A stretch of 12,676 bases of DNA from Bacillota bacterium (lineage in GTDB: Bacteria > Bacillota > Clostridia > Lachnospirales > Lachnospiraceae): positions 1 to 12,676 of the forward strand of contig JAFAEB010000176.1 in the NCBI GenBank assembly GCA_023424235.1, in the 5' to 3' direction. Positions 1-6,681 of the stretch are shown here, piece by piece. Positions within the stretch are counted from its first letter, which is position 1. Each line of letters starts with the position of its first letter. Both the position numbers and the translations under genes were made by a program. The notes under the pieces are model-generated. The model did no database searches and was not told the DNA's origin. It saw only the letters and a program-made list of their open reading frames with translations.

Positions 1-624
1 GATGAGGGATATGACGCTTACACTTAAAGTTTAAACTTGCTTCCTTTAAATATCTTATCTACTATATGTGACCAAGCCCATAAGCATGGCAAAAAAGTAT
101 CCGCTCATGTCAATCGAAGTGATAAATTAGAAATATTGTTAAAAGCAGGAATAGATGAAGCTGCTCACACCTGTTTTGATAAAATTCCAGATGAAATACT
201 AGAATATAAGGTGAAAAATAAAGTATATATGACCCCTACCTTAAGTGTGTACGGTGAAATTACTTCGAAATGGGGGGCACCATTTTTATATGTTGCCATG
301 GATAACACAAAGAGGTTTATTGATATGGGTGGCGTTATTGGACTTGGGAATGATTTTATTGAAGAAAAAGAAATTTGGTCACCAGTTGGAATGCCAATTA
401 TGGAAATTGAATTATTATTAAAAGCTGGACTTTCGATTAATCAGGTAATAAAAGCTGCTACAATAGATGGAGCTAAAATATTAGACCGAGAAGATTACGG
501 TAAAATAGAAGAAAATTGTATCGCAGATCTCATAGCAGTAAAAGGAAATCCGTATGAACTGCCATATCTACTATCAAGTGTAAATTTTGTAATGAAAGAT
601 GGTATAGTGGTAAAAAATAACTAG
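1..624 (+). pseudogene. Imidazolonepropionase-type amidohydrolase, 3' part, with an in-frame stop
   Basis: This is the C-terminal half of a metal-dependent amidohydrolase (imidazolonepropionase and related hydrolases, COG1228-like). Counting from the TTG at 37, the visible part has a SAHVNR segment (His24) and an AAHT segment (His44), which fit the two mid-barrel metal ligands. GLGNDF (Asp106) fits the late metal/catalytic Asp. The tail KIEENCIADLIAVKGNP is the usual end of the family. The frame is open to the window edge except for TAA at 25-27. The eight codons before it (DEGYDAYT) are in the same frame and look like family sequence. A nonsense mutation is therefore likelier than a real start at TTG 37, which lies inside the barrel and has no good ribosome site. 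Family members are about 380-420 residues, so the N-terminal half lies outside the window. Family call is firm; pseudogene status is moderate. Confidence 0.62.
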
Positions 625-708
625 GAAATCATTATATTATGTTTTATTATTAATCTGATATTGAATAATACTTTGTATACGGGGATTTGCTCAAATCCTG
701 TCTCGTTT

Positions 709-743
709 AAAAATAAGAATCATTCAAGGTTCTTATTTTTTTA
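709..743 (+). terminator. Rho-independent terminator after the amidohydrolase
   Basis: An 11-bp stem, AAAAATAAGAA (709-719) pairing with TTCTTATTTTT (730-740), has a 10-base loop and runs into further T residues. It is A/T-rich, hence moderately stable, but sits 85 bases after the stop codon with nothing else to end. A smaller hairpin, GGATTT-gctc-AAATCC (683-698), lies just before it. Confidence 0.65.
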
Positions 744-889
744 TGTCAGAAAAGATTAGACAGTGGAATATTACCTATAGGGTTATACTACCAAGTGATG
801 AGAGTTTACAGGTTGAAAAGAAGATTTTTATCCCTAGCGACTAATACATTATGCCATTTCGTAAAAAATAATTTGCATCTTTATCAATA
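744..889. other. Non-coding gap in the 363-base intergenic region
   Basis: Between the terminator and the kinase promoter I see no supported gene. A 33-codon frame (ATG 743 to TAA 842-844) crosses it, but it begins in the terminator T tract without a ribosome site. I find no repeat or RNA fold of note. Confidence 0.5.
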
Positions 890-918
890 TTGAATTTTTC
901 GACAAAATACGTTATAGT
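890..918 (+). promoter_or_regulatory. Promoter of the kinase operon
   Basis: TTGAAT (890-895) and TATAGT (913-918) are separated by 17 bases, a good match to a vegetative sigma-A promoter. This predicts a leader of about 60 bases before the ATG at 988. Confidence 0.55.
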
Positions 919-987
919 AATAGCTTATATAGTCTTTGGGGATAGTGAAATAAGATTTATAAGAAGAACTAGGAGAGCTAGAAAGTC

Positions 988-1944
988 ATGATGAATGAAA
1001 ATGAACCATATATACTCGTTTTTGGAGTATCAATTTATGATATCTTTGGATTTACAACGAATAACTACAGGAAACGGGATTCAAATCCAGGAAAGGTTAG
1101 GATTTCCTACGGTGGAGTATGTAGAAATATTGCAGAAAATATGGCTAGAGTAGGGACCAACATAAAATTTATATCTATTGTTGGTAATGATGAAAAGGGA
1201 AGAAATATCTTACAACATGCAGAATCACTAGGAATTGATACGAAAGATTCCCTTATAGCTAGTGGAGAGTCAACACCAACGTATATGGCTATTATGAATG
1301 AGTATGGAGAAATGGAATCTGCTATTGTTGACATGGGTATAACAGATAAAATATCAGAAGAGTTTATCGATTCTAAGGAAGATATCATTATTAATTCAGA
1401 ATATATGGTTTTAGGAGCAGACAACCCTGAAATTATGGAATATATCTTAACAAAGTATCAAGGTAGAACCAAATTTATTTTAGATCCCGTATCCAGTGCA
1501 AGGGTTCAAAAAATAACGCATTTAATCAAATACTTTTATACAATTAAACCAAACCGAATTGAAGCAGAAGTGCTATGTGGATTTAAAATAGAAAGCATAG
1601 AAGACGTAAGAAAAGCAGGTAAATGCCTATTGGATTATGGCGTTAAACATGTATTTATCAGCTTAGATGCAGAGGGAATCTATTATAACAATGGCCAAGA
1701 AGAAGGAATAATTAAAGCAAATCAAGTGCCAGTGGTTAATGTAACAGGAGCAGGGGATTCTTGTGTTGCTGGTTTAGGCTATGGTTATATGAACGGGCTA
1801 AGTATTGTGGAAATGTTAAAGTACGCAATTGCGATGTCTGTTATTACCATATCCCATGAAGAAACCATACACCCTGATATGAATTATGATATGGTAGAGT
1901 CATATATTAAAAATTTGGATTGGATAGAGATAACGTTTAATTAA
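988..1944 (+). CDS. PfkB-family sugar kinase, pseudouridine kinase-like
   Basis: This is a 318-residue ribokinase/PfkB-fold kinase that would transfer the ATP gamma-phosphate to a sugar or nucleoside in the cytoplasm. DSNPGKVRISYGGVCRNIAEN (31-51) matches the substrate-binding region typical of pseudouridine kinase. DPVS (166-169) and KPNR (187-190) are the usual mid-domain motifs. NVTGAGD (251-257) is the PfkB signature with catalytic Asp257 and the anion hole. By memory the overall layout is closer to E. coli PsuK (YeiC) than to ribokinase or fructokinase, so pseudouridine to pseudouridine 5'-phosphate is the best guess. The usual partner, pseudouridine-5'-phosphate glycosidase (PsuG), is not beside it. 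The ATG at 988 was chosen over the next codon ATG at 991 because AGGAG at 971-975 is nearer to it. It is the first gene of a likely three-gene operon and lies 22 bases from the next. PfkB fold is firm; substrate is uncertain. Confidence 0.85.
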   Translation: MMNENEPYILVFGVSIYDIFGFTTNNYRKRDSNPGKVRISYGGVCRNIAENMARVGTNIKFISIVGNDEKGRNILQHAESLGIDTKDSLIASGESTPTYMAIMNEYGEMESAIVDMGITDKISEEFIDSKEDIIINSEYMVLGADNPEIMEYILTKYQGRTKFILDPVSSARVQKITHLIKYFYTIKPNRIEAEVLCGFKIESIEDVRKAGKCLLDYGVKHVFISLDAEGIYYNNGQEEGIIKANQVPVVNVTGAGDSCVAGLGYGYMNGLSIVEMLKYAIAMSVITISHEETIHPDMNYDMVESYIKNLDWIEITFN

Positions 1945-1966
1945 TATACAGGAGAAGACATACTAA

Positions 1967-2518
1967 ATGCAAAGAGGAAAGATTATATTTTTAAATGGAG
2001 TATCAAGTTCTGGAAAAACAACTCTTGCAAAAACATTACAAGCAAGGTTGCCAGAGCCTTATTATTGGCTTTCTGTTGATACATTCATGGATATGACACC
2101 TGAAAAATACATGAGTAATGAGGATGACGAAGTAATTAAAACAATACAAGCGATGTACCGAACGATAAAAACTTTTTCAGATATGGGACTTAATACTGTA
2201 GTTGATGATGTATTTAGTGTTTCTCAAGAGCTTTTAGATGAATGTGTTGAAATACTTCATGATTATCCTGTATTGTTTGTTCATGTTACATGCCCATTGG
2301 AGAAATTACAAAGGAGAGAAAAGGAACGTGGAGATCGTACAATAGGGCAAGCAGAAGAGCAACTATCTATATTATTACCCTTAGATAACACGTACGATGT
2401 TACGGTTGATACTCATAAGGATACAAAAGAGAACTGTGCTGATAAAATTATAGAACGATTAGATTGTCATAATAATTATACAGCATTCAACATCCTTTGG
2501 AAGCAAGGTAACAAATAA
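1967..2518 (+). CDS. Chloramphenicol phosphotransferase-like P-loop kinase
   Basis: This 183-residue P-loop kinase resembles the chloramphenicol phosphotransferase family (CPT, Pfam CPT type). Residues 10-20 (NGVSSSGKTTL) form the Walker A loop. SVDTFMD (36-42) carries Asp38, which corresponds to the catalytic Asp37 of Streptomyces CPT. CPLEKLQRREKERGDRTIGQ (109-128) is the characteristic arginine-rich lid with the GDR..GQA pattern. In producers CPT phosphorylates the 3'-OH of chloramphenicol. In clostridia such homologues are common and their substrates are unknown, so true resistance is an inference only. AGGAG at 1950-1954 sits 12 bases before the ATG. The gene follows the PfkB kinase by 22 bases and precedes the nucleotidyltransferase by 26, so all three are probably co-transcribed. 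Confidence 0.85.
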   Translation: MQRGKIIFLNGVSSSGKTTLAKTLQARLPEPYYWLSVDTFMDMTPEKYMSNEDDEVIKTIQAMYRTIKTFSDMGLNTVVDDVFSVSQELLDECVEILHDYPVLFVHVTCPLEKLQRREKERGDRTIGQAEEQLSILLPLDNTYDVTVDTHKDTKENCADKIIERLDCHNNYTAFNILWKQGNK

Positions 2519-2544
2519 GATAATTCGAATTTGGAGATAATGAA

Positions 2545-3201
2545 ATGATAGAAACTACAACTTTTATGAATAAATTTTTGCAAGCATTAAATGAGAATTT
2601 TAAAGAACGGGTGTGGTTTGTTGGTTTGCAAGGAAGCTATGCTCGTGGTGAAGCGACGAAAACAAGCGATATTGATGTTGTTGTTATACTTGATGAGCTA
2701 TCTACCTTAGATATTCAAACCTATAATACGATGTTGGATACATTATCACATAGAGAGTTAATTTGTGGATTCCTTTCAGGGAAAAATGAGATTATGAACT
2801 GGGAGGTATCGGACCTTTTTCAGTTCTATCATGATACCAAGCCTATAAAGGGATCTCTTGATGAACTGCTAGTACTGATTGATGAAAATGCTATTAATAG
2901 AGCAATCAAAATTGGTGCATGCAATATCTACCATGGATGTGTTCATAATATGCTATACGATAAGAGCGAAGAAATTCTTATGGGATTGTATAAATCAGCA
3001 TCATTTGTTATACAGGCAATCTGTTATAAGCAAACTGGAAGCTATATAAGTCACCAAAAAGATTTACTACAAGTTATTTCTACAGAAGAAGGAGCTATCA
3101 TTCGGACTTTTATTGATATAAAGAAGGGTAGAAGTATTGAATTTAAAGAAATGTCTGATCGCTTATTTAATTGGTCAAAGAAATGGATTGAAAAAGCTTA
3201 G
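2545..3201 (+). CDS. Nucleotidyltransferase-domain protein, aminoglycoside adenylyltransferase type
   Basis: This 218-residue protein has an N-terminal polymerase-beta-like nucleotidyltransferase domain. The hallmark GSYARG (30-35) is followed by SDIDVVV with Asp42 and Asp44, the metal-binding carboxylates. The remaining part, about 110-218, is helical and looks like the HEPN-like/substrate-binding C-terminal region of kanamycin or streptomycin nucleotidyltransferase relatives. It would transfer a nucleoside monophosphate to a hydroxyl of a small molecule or macromolecule. The substrate cannot be read from sequence; a minimal nucleotidyltransferase with another function, including a toxin-antitoxin type, is possible though the fused C-terminal part argues against it. 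GGAG at 2533-2536 is 8 bases from the ATG. It is the last gene of the operon and is followed at once by a terminator. Confidence 0.8.
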   Translation: MIETTTFMNKFLQALNENFKERVWFVGLQGSYARGEATKTSDIDVVVILDELSTLDIQTYNTMLDTLSHRELICGFLSGKNEIMNWEVSDLFQFYHDTKPIKGSLDELLVLIDENAINRAIKIGACNIYHGCVHNMLYDKSEEILMGLYKSASFVIQAICYKQTGSYISHQKDLLQVISTEEGAIIRTFIDIKKGRSIEFKEMSDRLFNWSKKWIEKA

Positions 3202-3205
3202 AAAT

Positions 3206-3240
3206 AAGATTATCCTACAAATAGTGGGGTAATCTTTTTT
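3206..3240 (+). terminator. Rho-independent terminator of the kinase operon
   Basis: AAGATTATCC (3206-3215) pairs with GGGTAATCTT (3227-3236) with one G:T pair and an 11-base loop, followed by T residues to 3240. It begins 5 bases after the nucleotidyltransferase stop. Confidence 0.8.
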
Positions 3241-3267
3241 ATTTCAGAAAATTACGTCTTATGAAAT

Positions 3268-3368
3268 AAAAAACACTCCGTGAGGATGCGCACGCAAAGC
3301 TTAGGAAGATGTCACATAAATGCGACGATTTGCGGTGTGAGACTCTGCTAAGGCAGGCGAGTTACCAT
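3268..3368 (-). ncRNA. Candidate structured small RNA or repeat element
   Basis: This block is visibly richer in G+C than its surroundings and contains no coding frame of note. It folds in two places: CTGC-taag-GCAG (3345-3356, + strand reading), and TCACAT/GTGTGA (3312-3317 with 3335-3340, one G:T pair), which encloses AAAT/ATTT (3318-3321 with 3328-3331). On the minus strand a promoter-like pair lies just upstream (3375-3404) and a run of six T residues ends the block at 3268-3273, so a transcript of about 100 bases is plausible. The hairpin before the T run is weak, however. It does not match any RNA family I can name. It could instead be a dispersed intergenic repeat or a fragment of a mobile element. 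Confidence 0.3.
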
Positions 3369-3374
3369 TACACT

Positions 3375-3404
3375 ATAATACTAGCTCTCTGTAATTCATT
3401 ACAA
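3375..3404 (-). promoter_or_regulatory. Candidate minus-strand promoter for the structured block
   Basis: Read on the minus strand, TTGTAA (3404-3399) and TATTAT (3380-3375) are 18 bases apart. They would start transcription near 3368, running into the structured block. It is the only minus-strand element I can support in the window, and in A/T-rich DNA such a match may arise by chance. Confidence 0.3.
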
Positions 3405-3430
3405 ACATATAGTACTTCTTAATTCTTTCA

Positions 3431-3459
3431 TTGACTTCATAAAATTGGAAAAGTATACT
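3431..3459 (+). promoter_or_regulatory. Promoter of the NUDIX gene
   Basis: TTGACT (3431-3436) and TATACT (3454-3459) are 17 bases apart, a near-consensus sigma-A promoter. The leader would be about 27 bases and contains the ribosome site AAGGA at 3481-3485. Confidence 0.7.
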
Positions 3460-3492
3460 TAAAATAAAAAATGAACAGAAAAGGATGAGAGT

Positions 3493-3942
3493 ATGAAAAG
3501 AACAGAAGAGGTTGAATTAACAGTGTTATGTCTTATATATCATGAAAATAAAATACTACTTCAAGATAGAATAAAAAATGATTGGAAAGGATATACATTA
3601 CCAGGAGGACATGTAGAGAAGGAGGAATCCTTTGTTAATGCAGTTATTCGCGAAATAAAAGAAGAAACGGGTTTAACGATTTCAAACCCTATTTTATGTG
3701 GGATTAAGCAGTTTCCCATAAATAAAGGTAGATATATTGTTCTTTTATATAAGACGAATGAATTTGAGGGAGACTTAAGTTTATCTACAGAAGGGAACAT
3801 GGAATGGGTTGATAGAGAAGATTTACTAAAATATAACTTGGTTGATGACTTTTTTGAATTACTAAAGGTTTTTGATAACTATAACTTGTCTGAATTTCAA
3901 TACATAATAGATGGGGACCAATGGAGCGTAGAACTTAGATAA
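3493..3942 (+). CDS. NUDIX hydrolase, MutT-like
   Basis: This 149-residue NUDIX enzyme would hydrolyse a nucleoside diphosphate linked to another moiety, giving a nucleotide and a second phosphate-bearing product. The Nudix box is complete: Gly39, Glu45, Arg53-Glu54, Glu57-Glu58 and Gly60, within the GX5EX7REUXEEXGU pattern at 39-61. It is preceded by LPGGHVE (36-42). The sequence WKGYTLPGGH is common in MutT-like proteins that act on oxidised nucleotides, so nucleotide clean-up (for example 8-oxo-dGTP) is a reasonable guess, but NUDIX specificity cannot be read from the box. AAGGA at 3481-3485 is 7 bases before the ATG. It has its own strong promoter. No terminator is evident in the 86 bases before the next gene, so read-through is possible. 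Confidence 0.88.
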   Translation: MKRTEEVELTVLCLIYHENKILLQDRIKNDWKGYTLPGGHVEKEESFVNAVIREIKEETGLTISNPILCGIKQFPINKGRYIVLLYKTNEFEGDLSLSTEGNMEWVDREDLLKYNLVDDFFELLKVFDNYNLSEFQYIIDGDQWSVELR

Positions 3943-4028
3943 ATTATTAGTATATAGATACGTGATGATACAAGTGGTGATGTAGCAGTAATATTATTAT
4001 TAATAAATTAATTGGGAAGGTATTTGTG

Positions 4029-5126
4029 ATGATAACTTTTAGGAAACTAAAAATCAAAAGGGTAGTAAAAATAGTTGGAATTGGAATGATATTAATGCTT
4101 GTTGCAATTGTGGGCTATATCTTATATGGAAGATATCAGCTTGGTAAAATTCCAAAACTATCCTTTAAGGAAGCACTAGAATACACAAGCAAAGATAATA
4201 AGAATGCAGTAATATCAGTAGGTATCATAAAGAATGGTAACATTACTTATAAAGTTTATGGAGAAAATGGTAAAGAGTTACCCAAGGAGGTACATACTTA
4301 TGAAATTGGTTCCTTAACTAAAACAATGACCTCGGCACTAATTAATAAGGCAGTTGATGATGGTCTAATTTCGTTAAAAGATACAATTGATATATACTTG
4401 GATTTACCAAAAGAAAAATCTTATCCCACTATATTTCAACTACTTACACATACATCTGGTTATAAATCCTTCTATTTTGAAACACCAATGATAAAAAGCT
4501 TTTTTACAAGAAGGAATGATTTCTATGGAATTACAGACGAGATGGTATTAGAGCAAATTAAGAATATAAAAATAAAAGATAAGAAGTATGAGTTCAATTA
4601 CTCCAATTTTGGTTATGCTACGCTAGGACTTGTCCTAGAAGCAATTTACGATACAGAATATACTGAATTACTGGGTGGATATCTGAAGAAAGAATTGGGT
4701 TTAACTTCTACTATGATATCTGATGTCAATGGTGATTTAAATGGATATTGGGATTGGAGTGCTGGTGATGCATACATGGCTGCTGGGGCGGTCACTTCCA
4801 ATATTGTTGATATGTTAAATTATCTAGAACAGCATATTACAGAAAAGGAATCTTTAAAAAGCTGCCATGAGAGTCTACTGGAAATTAATACATCAACTAA
4901 AAGTTATGAGGCAATGGGAATCCATATGGATGAAATTGCATTGGCTTGGATTATTGATAATGATAATAATTTTATTTGGCATAATGGTGGTACAGATAAC
5001 TTTAATAGTTATATGGGGTTTAATCTAGAAAACAAGACGGGAGTTGTTATTCTCTCAAACCTTCCTCCTAACTACCGTATACCAGCAACCGTATTAGGGG
5101 TTAAGCTTTTAAAAGAAATTCAATAA
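4029..5126 (+). CDS. Membrane-anchored serine hydrolase of the beta-lactamase (class C/PBP-like) family
   Basis: This 365-residue serine hydrolase has a basic N-terminus and one hydrophobic segment (about 13-34) that would act as an uncleaved membrane anchor, leaving the domain outside the cell. The active-site motifs are present: SLTK (95-98) with nucleophile Ser95 and Lys98, YSN (191-193) as the YxN box, and HNG (318-320) in the place of the KTG box. The HxG form is usual in the wider AmpC-fold esterase/peptidase group, so hydrolysis of a peptide or ester is as likely as beta-lactam hydrolysis. A GTG codon directly precedes the ATG. GGGAAGG (4014-4020) is 8 bases from the ATG and 5 from the GTG, so the ATG was chosen. 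The gene is 86 bases downstream of the NUDIX gene and is followed by a likely terminator. Confidence 0.85.
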   Translation: MITFRKLKIKRVVKIVGIGMILMLVAIVGYILYGRYQLGKIPKLSFKEALEYTSKDNKNAVISVGIIKNGNITYKVYGENGKELPKEVHTYEIGSLTKTMTSALINKAVDDGLISLKDTIDIYLDLPKEKSYPTIFQLLTHTSGYKSFYFETPMIKSFFTRRNDFYGITDEMVLEQIKNIKIKDKKYEFNYSNFGYATLGLVLEAIYDTEYTELLGGYLKKELGLTSTMISDVNGDLNGYWDWSAGDAYMAAGAVTSNIVDMLNYLEQHITEKESLKSCHESLLEINTSTKSYEAMGIHMDEIALAWIIDNDNNFIWHNGGTDNFNSYMGFNLENKTGVVILSNLPPNYRIPATVLGVKLLKEIQ

Positions 5127-5150
5127 ATCAATCATTTTCTGTTAATAGAA

Positions 5151-5198
5151 TCGCCCAAACATAGTATACTTTGCACAGTGCCTTGGCGAAAGTTTTTT
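5151..5198 (+). terminator. Likely terminator after the serine hydrolase
   Basis: TCGCCCAA (5151-5158) pairs with TTGGCGA (5183-5189) with one bulged C. The 24-base loop contains GCAC-a-GTGC. A run of six T residues lies at 5193-5198, three bases after the stem. The large loop lowers confidence. Confidence 0.5.
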
Positions 5199-5259
5199 AA
5201 CTTGACAATGTTAATTATATTTAGATTTTAAGAATATTTATGATTCATGTACAAAAAAC

Positions 5260-5273
5260 AGAACAAATGTTTG
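5260..5273 (+). promoter_or_regulatory. LexA/DinR-like SOS box 1
   Basis: AGAACAAATGTTTG matches the Gram-positive DinR/LexA consensus CGAACRNRYGTTYG at 13 of 14 positions (only the first base differs). It overlaps the -35 hexamer of the radical SAM gene, a placement suited to repression. Confidence 0.6.
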
Positions 5274-5300
5274 TATACGAACATGAATTCGTGTTATAAT
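5271..5300 (+). promoter_or_regulatory. Promoter of the radical SAM gene
   Basis: TTGTAT (5271-5276) and a consensus TATAAT (5295-5300) are 18 bases apart. Transcription would start near 5307, which leaves a short leader before the GGAGG ribosome site at 5326-5330. Confidence 0.65.
5278..5291 (+). promoter_or_regulatory. LexA/DinR-like SOS box 2
   Basis: CGAACATGAATTCG matches the DinR/LexA consensus at 12 of 14 positions and is flanked by A and T that extend the symmetry (ACGAA...TTCGT). It lies in the spacer between -35 and -10, 18 bases centre-to-centre from box 1. Confidence 0.5.
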
Positions 5301-5335
5301 ATAACCATAATGTGAAATAAGTTATGGAGGGAATT

Positions 5336-6586
5336 ATGGTTAATATGATACAAAGCAAAACATTATCCTTAACAGATAAAATGATAATGATGCAAGAGGA
5401 TGCAAAATTTGATGTTGCTGATGCTAAGATTTCCTATGGTGATAGTTATAGTGATGATGAAAATATTCCGGATCCTAGCTTATTTCAAAAAACAGCAGCA
5501 AAAGGAATAGCCCACAAGGTGCCAAAAGTGTTTATGTCCAATCAATGTGCTTTTAATTGTGCATACTGTGGCTGTAGAGTGAGTAGGGAAACTAATAGTA
5601 GGTACTGTAATAGTCCAAGAGAATTAGCAGAAATATCAATAGAGGAAGCTAAATCCAATGGATATGGAGTGTTTATAACATCTGCAATCTATAAAAATGC
5701 AAATTACACCCAAGAATTAATTATTGAAGCATTAAAGATTATGCGTAATGAACTTTTTTATAAGGGATATATTCATGCTAAAGTTATGCCAGGGACGGAT
5801 AGAGAATTGATTGAACAAACAGGTAGGCTTGCTAATCGCTTGAGTGTTAATATTGAGGTGGCTCAGAATATTGGTTTCGAGAGAGTTGCAAAACAAAAGA
5901 ATAAGCAAAACATATTACTTCCAATGCAGCAGATATCAACAATGATTAAGGATGAAAAGCAACTTTATAGCAAATATAACACCTTCGCTACTTCTCAAAC
6001 GACACAGCTAATGGCTGGTAGTTCTTTAGAGAGTGACCGAACCATAATGCTTTTATCAAAAGCTTTATATAAAAAATATAACTTAAAACGTGTTTATTAC
6101 ACTGCTTTTCAATATAAAAATCCAGCCAAAGGTTATGATCTTCCCTTAACTACTACACCAATATGGAGAGTTCGGAGATTATATCAAGCGGATCGTTTAA
6201 TGCAATTATATGGATTTTCACCTGATGAAATTACTCCAGATGAAGTTCCTGATTTTACTGAGGACATGGATCCAAAGATTACTTGGGCGATACGTAATAT
6301 TCATTTGTTTCCGATTGAAGTTAATACCGCCGATTATGAGCAATTATTAAGGATACCAGGGATTGGAATTGCTTATGCCAAAAAGATTATTCAAGCTAGA
6401 AAATATCGTAGCGTTACTCATTCTACATTACAAAAGATTGGAGTATCACTTAAGAAAAGTAATTATTTTCTTACATGTAATGGTGTTTATGAAGGTGGAT
6501 TTTTTATCAATTATCCTGACCTACTATACAAAATGTTTCAAGACCAAGAGAAAAAGGATAATGCTAATTTGCAAATTAATTACTGA
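5336..6586 (+). CDS. Radical SAM protein, putative DNA modification/repair family, with C-terminal HhH
   Basis: This 416-residue radical SAM protein resembles the family annotated as putative DNA modification/repair radical SAM protein (TIGR03916 type). Cys71, Cys75 and Cys78 (CAFNCAYC) form the CX3CX2C site for a 4Fe-4S cluster that cleaves S-adenosylmethionine. The central part, about 95-325, is the barrel. RIPGIGIAYAKKIIQARK (339-356) is a helix-hairpin-helix motif, which binds DNA without regard to sequence and supports a DNA substrate. Its chemistry is not established. The family is usually found beside a uracil-DNA-glycosylase-like partner, but none lies next to it here. The ATG at 5336 was chosen because GGAGG (5326-5330) is 5 bases upstream; an in-frame ATG at 5324 has no ribosome site and another at 5345 is less well placed. 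Two SOS-like boxes in the promoter suggest induction by DNA damage. Confidence 0.85.
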   Translation: MVNMIQSKTLSLTDKMIMMQEDAKFDVADAKISYGDSYSDDENIPDPSLFQKTAAKGIAHKVPKVFMSNQCAFNCAYCGCRVSRETNSRYCNSPRELAEISIEEAKSNGYGVFITSAIYKNANYTQELIIEALKIMRNELFYKGYIHAKVMPGTDRELIEQTGRLANRLSVNIEVAQNIGFERVAKQKNKQNILLPMQQISTMIKDEKQLYSKYNTFATSQTTQLMAGSSLESDRTIMLLSKALYKKYNLKRVYYTAFQYKNPAKGYDLPLTTTPIWRVRRLYQADRLMQLYGFSPDEITPDEVPDFTEDMDPKITWAIRNIHLFPIEVNTADYEQLLRIPGIGIAYAKKIIQARKYRSVTHSTLQKIGVSLKKSNYFLTCNGVYEGGFFINYPDLLYKMFQDQEKKDNANLQINY

Positions 6587-6598
6587 TAGTTTTATGAT
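6569..6598 (+). promoter_or_regulatory. Possible promoter of the adenylyltransferase-acetyltransferase pair
   Basis: TTGCAA (6569-6574) and TATGAT (6593-6598) are 18 bases apart and overlap the end of the radical SAM gene. I see no terminator between the two genes, so part of the transcription may also come from the SOS-like promoter upstream. Confidence 0.4.
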
Positions 6599-6681
6599 AT
6601 TTATGGATTTTAATTCTACACTACCTATCAATAAGTAATAGGCTAATGCATATCAACTTTCGATTATTAGGAGGAGCTCTC

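Noticed and set aside
743..844. 33-codon frame starting MSEKIRQW in the first intergenic gap
   Set aside because: It begins within the T tract of a terminator, has no ribosome site and matches nothing I know.
1107..1424. Minus-strand 105-codon frame within the PfkB kinase
   Set aside because: It lies fully opposite a well-supported gene, with no ribosome site and a low-complexity composition typical of a shadow frame.
3345..3385. tRNA-like string on the minus strand (AGTGTAATGGTAACT resembles a D arm)
   Set aside because: No matching acceptor stem, no 5-bp anticodon stem with a 7-base loop, and no T arm with GGTTCRA follows. The resemblance is limited to about 15 bases.
3561..3800. Minus-strand 79-codon frame within the NUDIX gene
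   Set aside because: Shadow of the NUDIX reading frame; no start signals.
5202..5207. Perfect TTGACA hexamer upstream of the radical SAM gene
   Set aside because: No acceptable -10 lies 16-18 bases downstream; the TTGTAT/TATAAT pair nearer the gene fits better.
6363..6638. 91-codon + strand frame overlapping the 3' end of the radical SAM gene
   Set aside because: Out of frame with the HhH-coding part, repetitive residue usage and no ribosome site.
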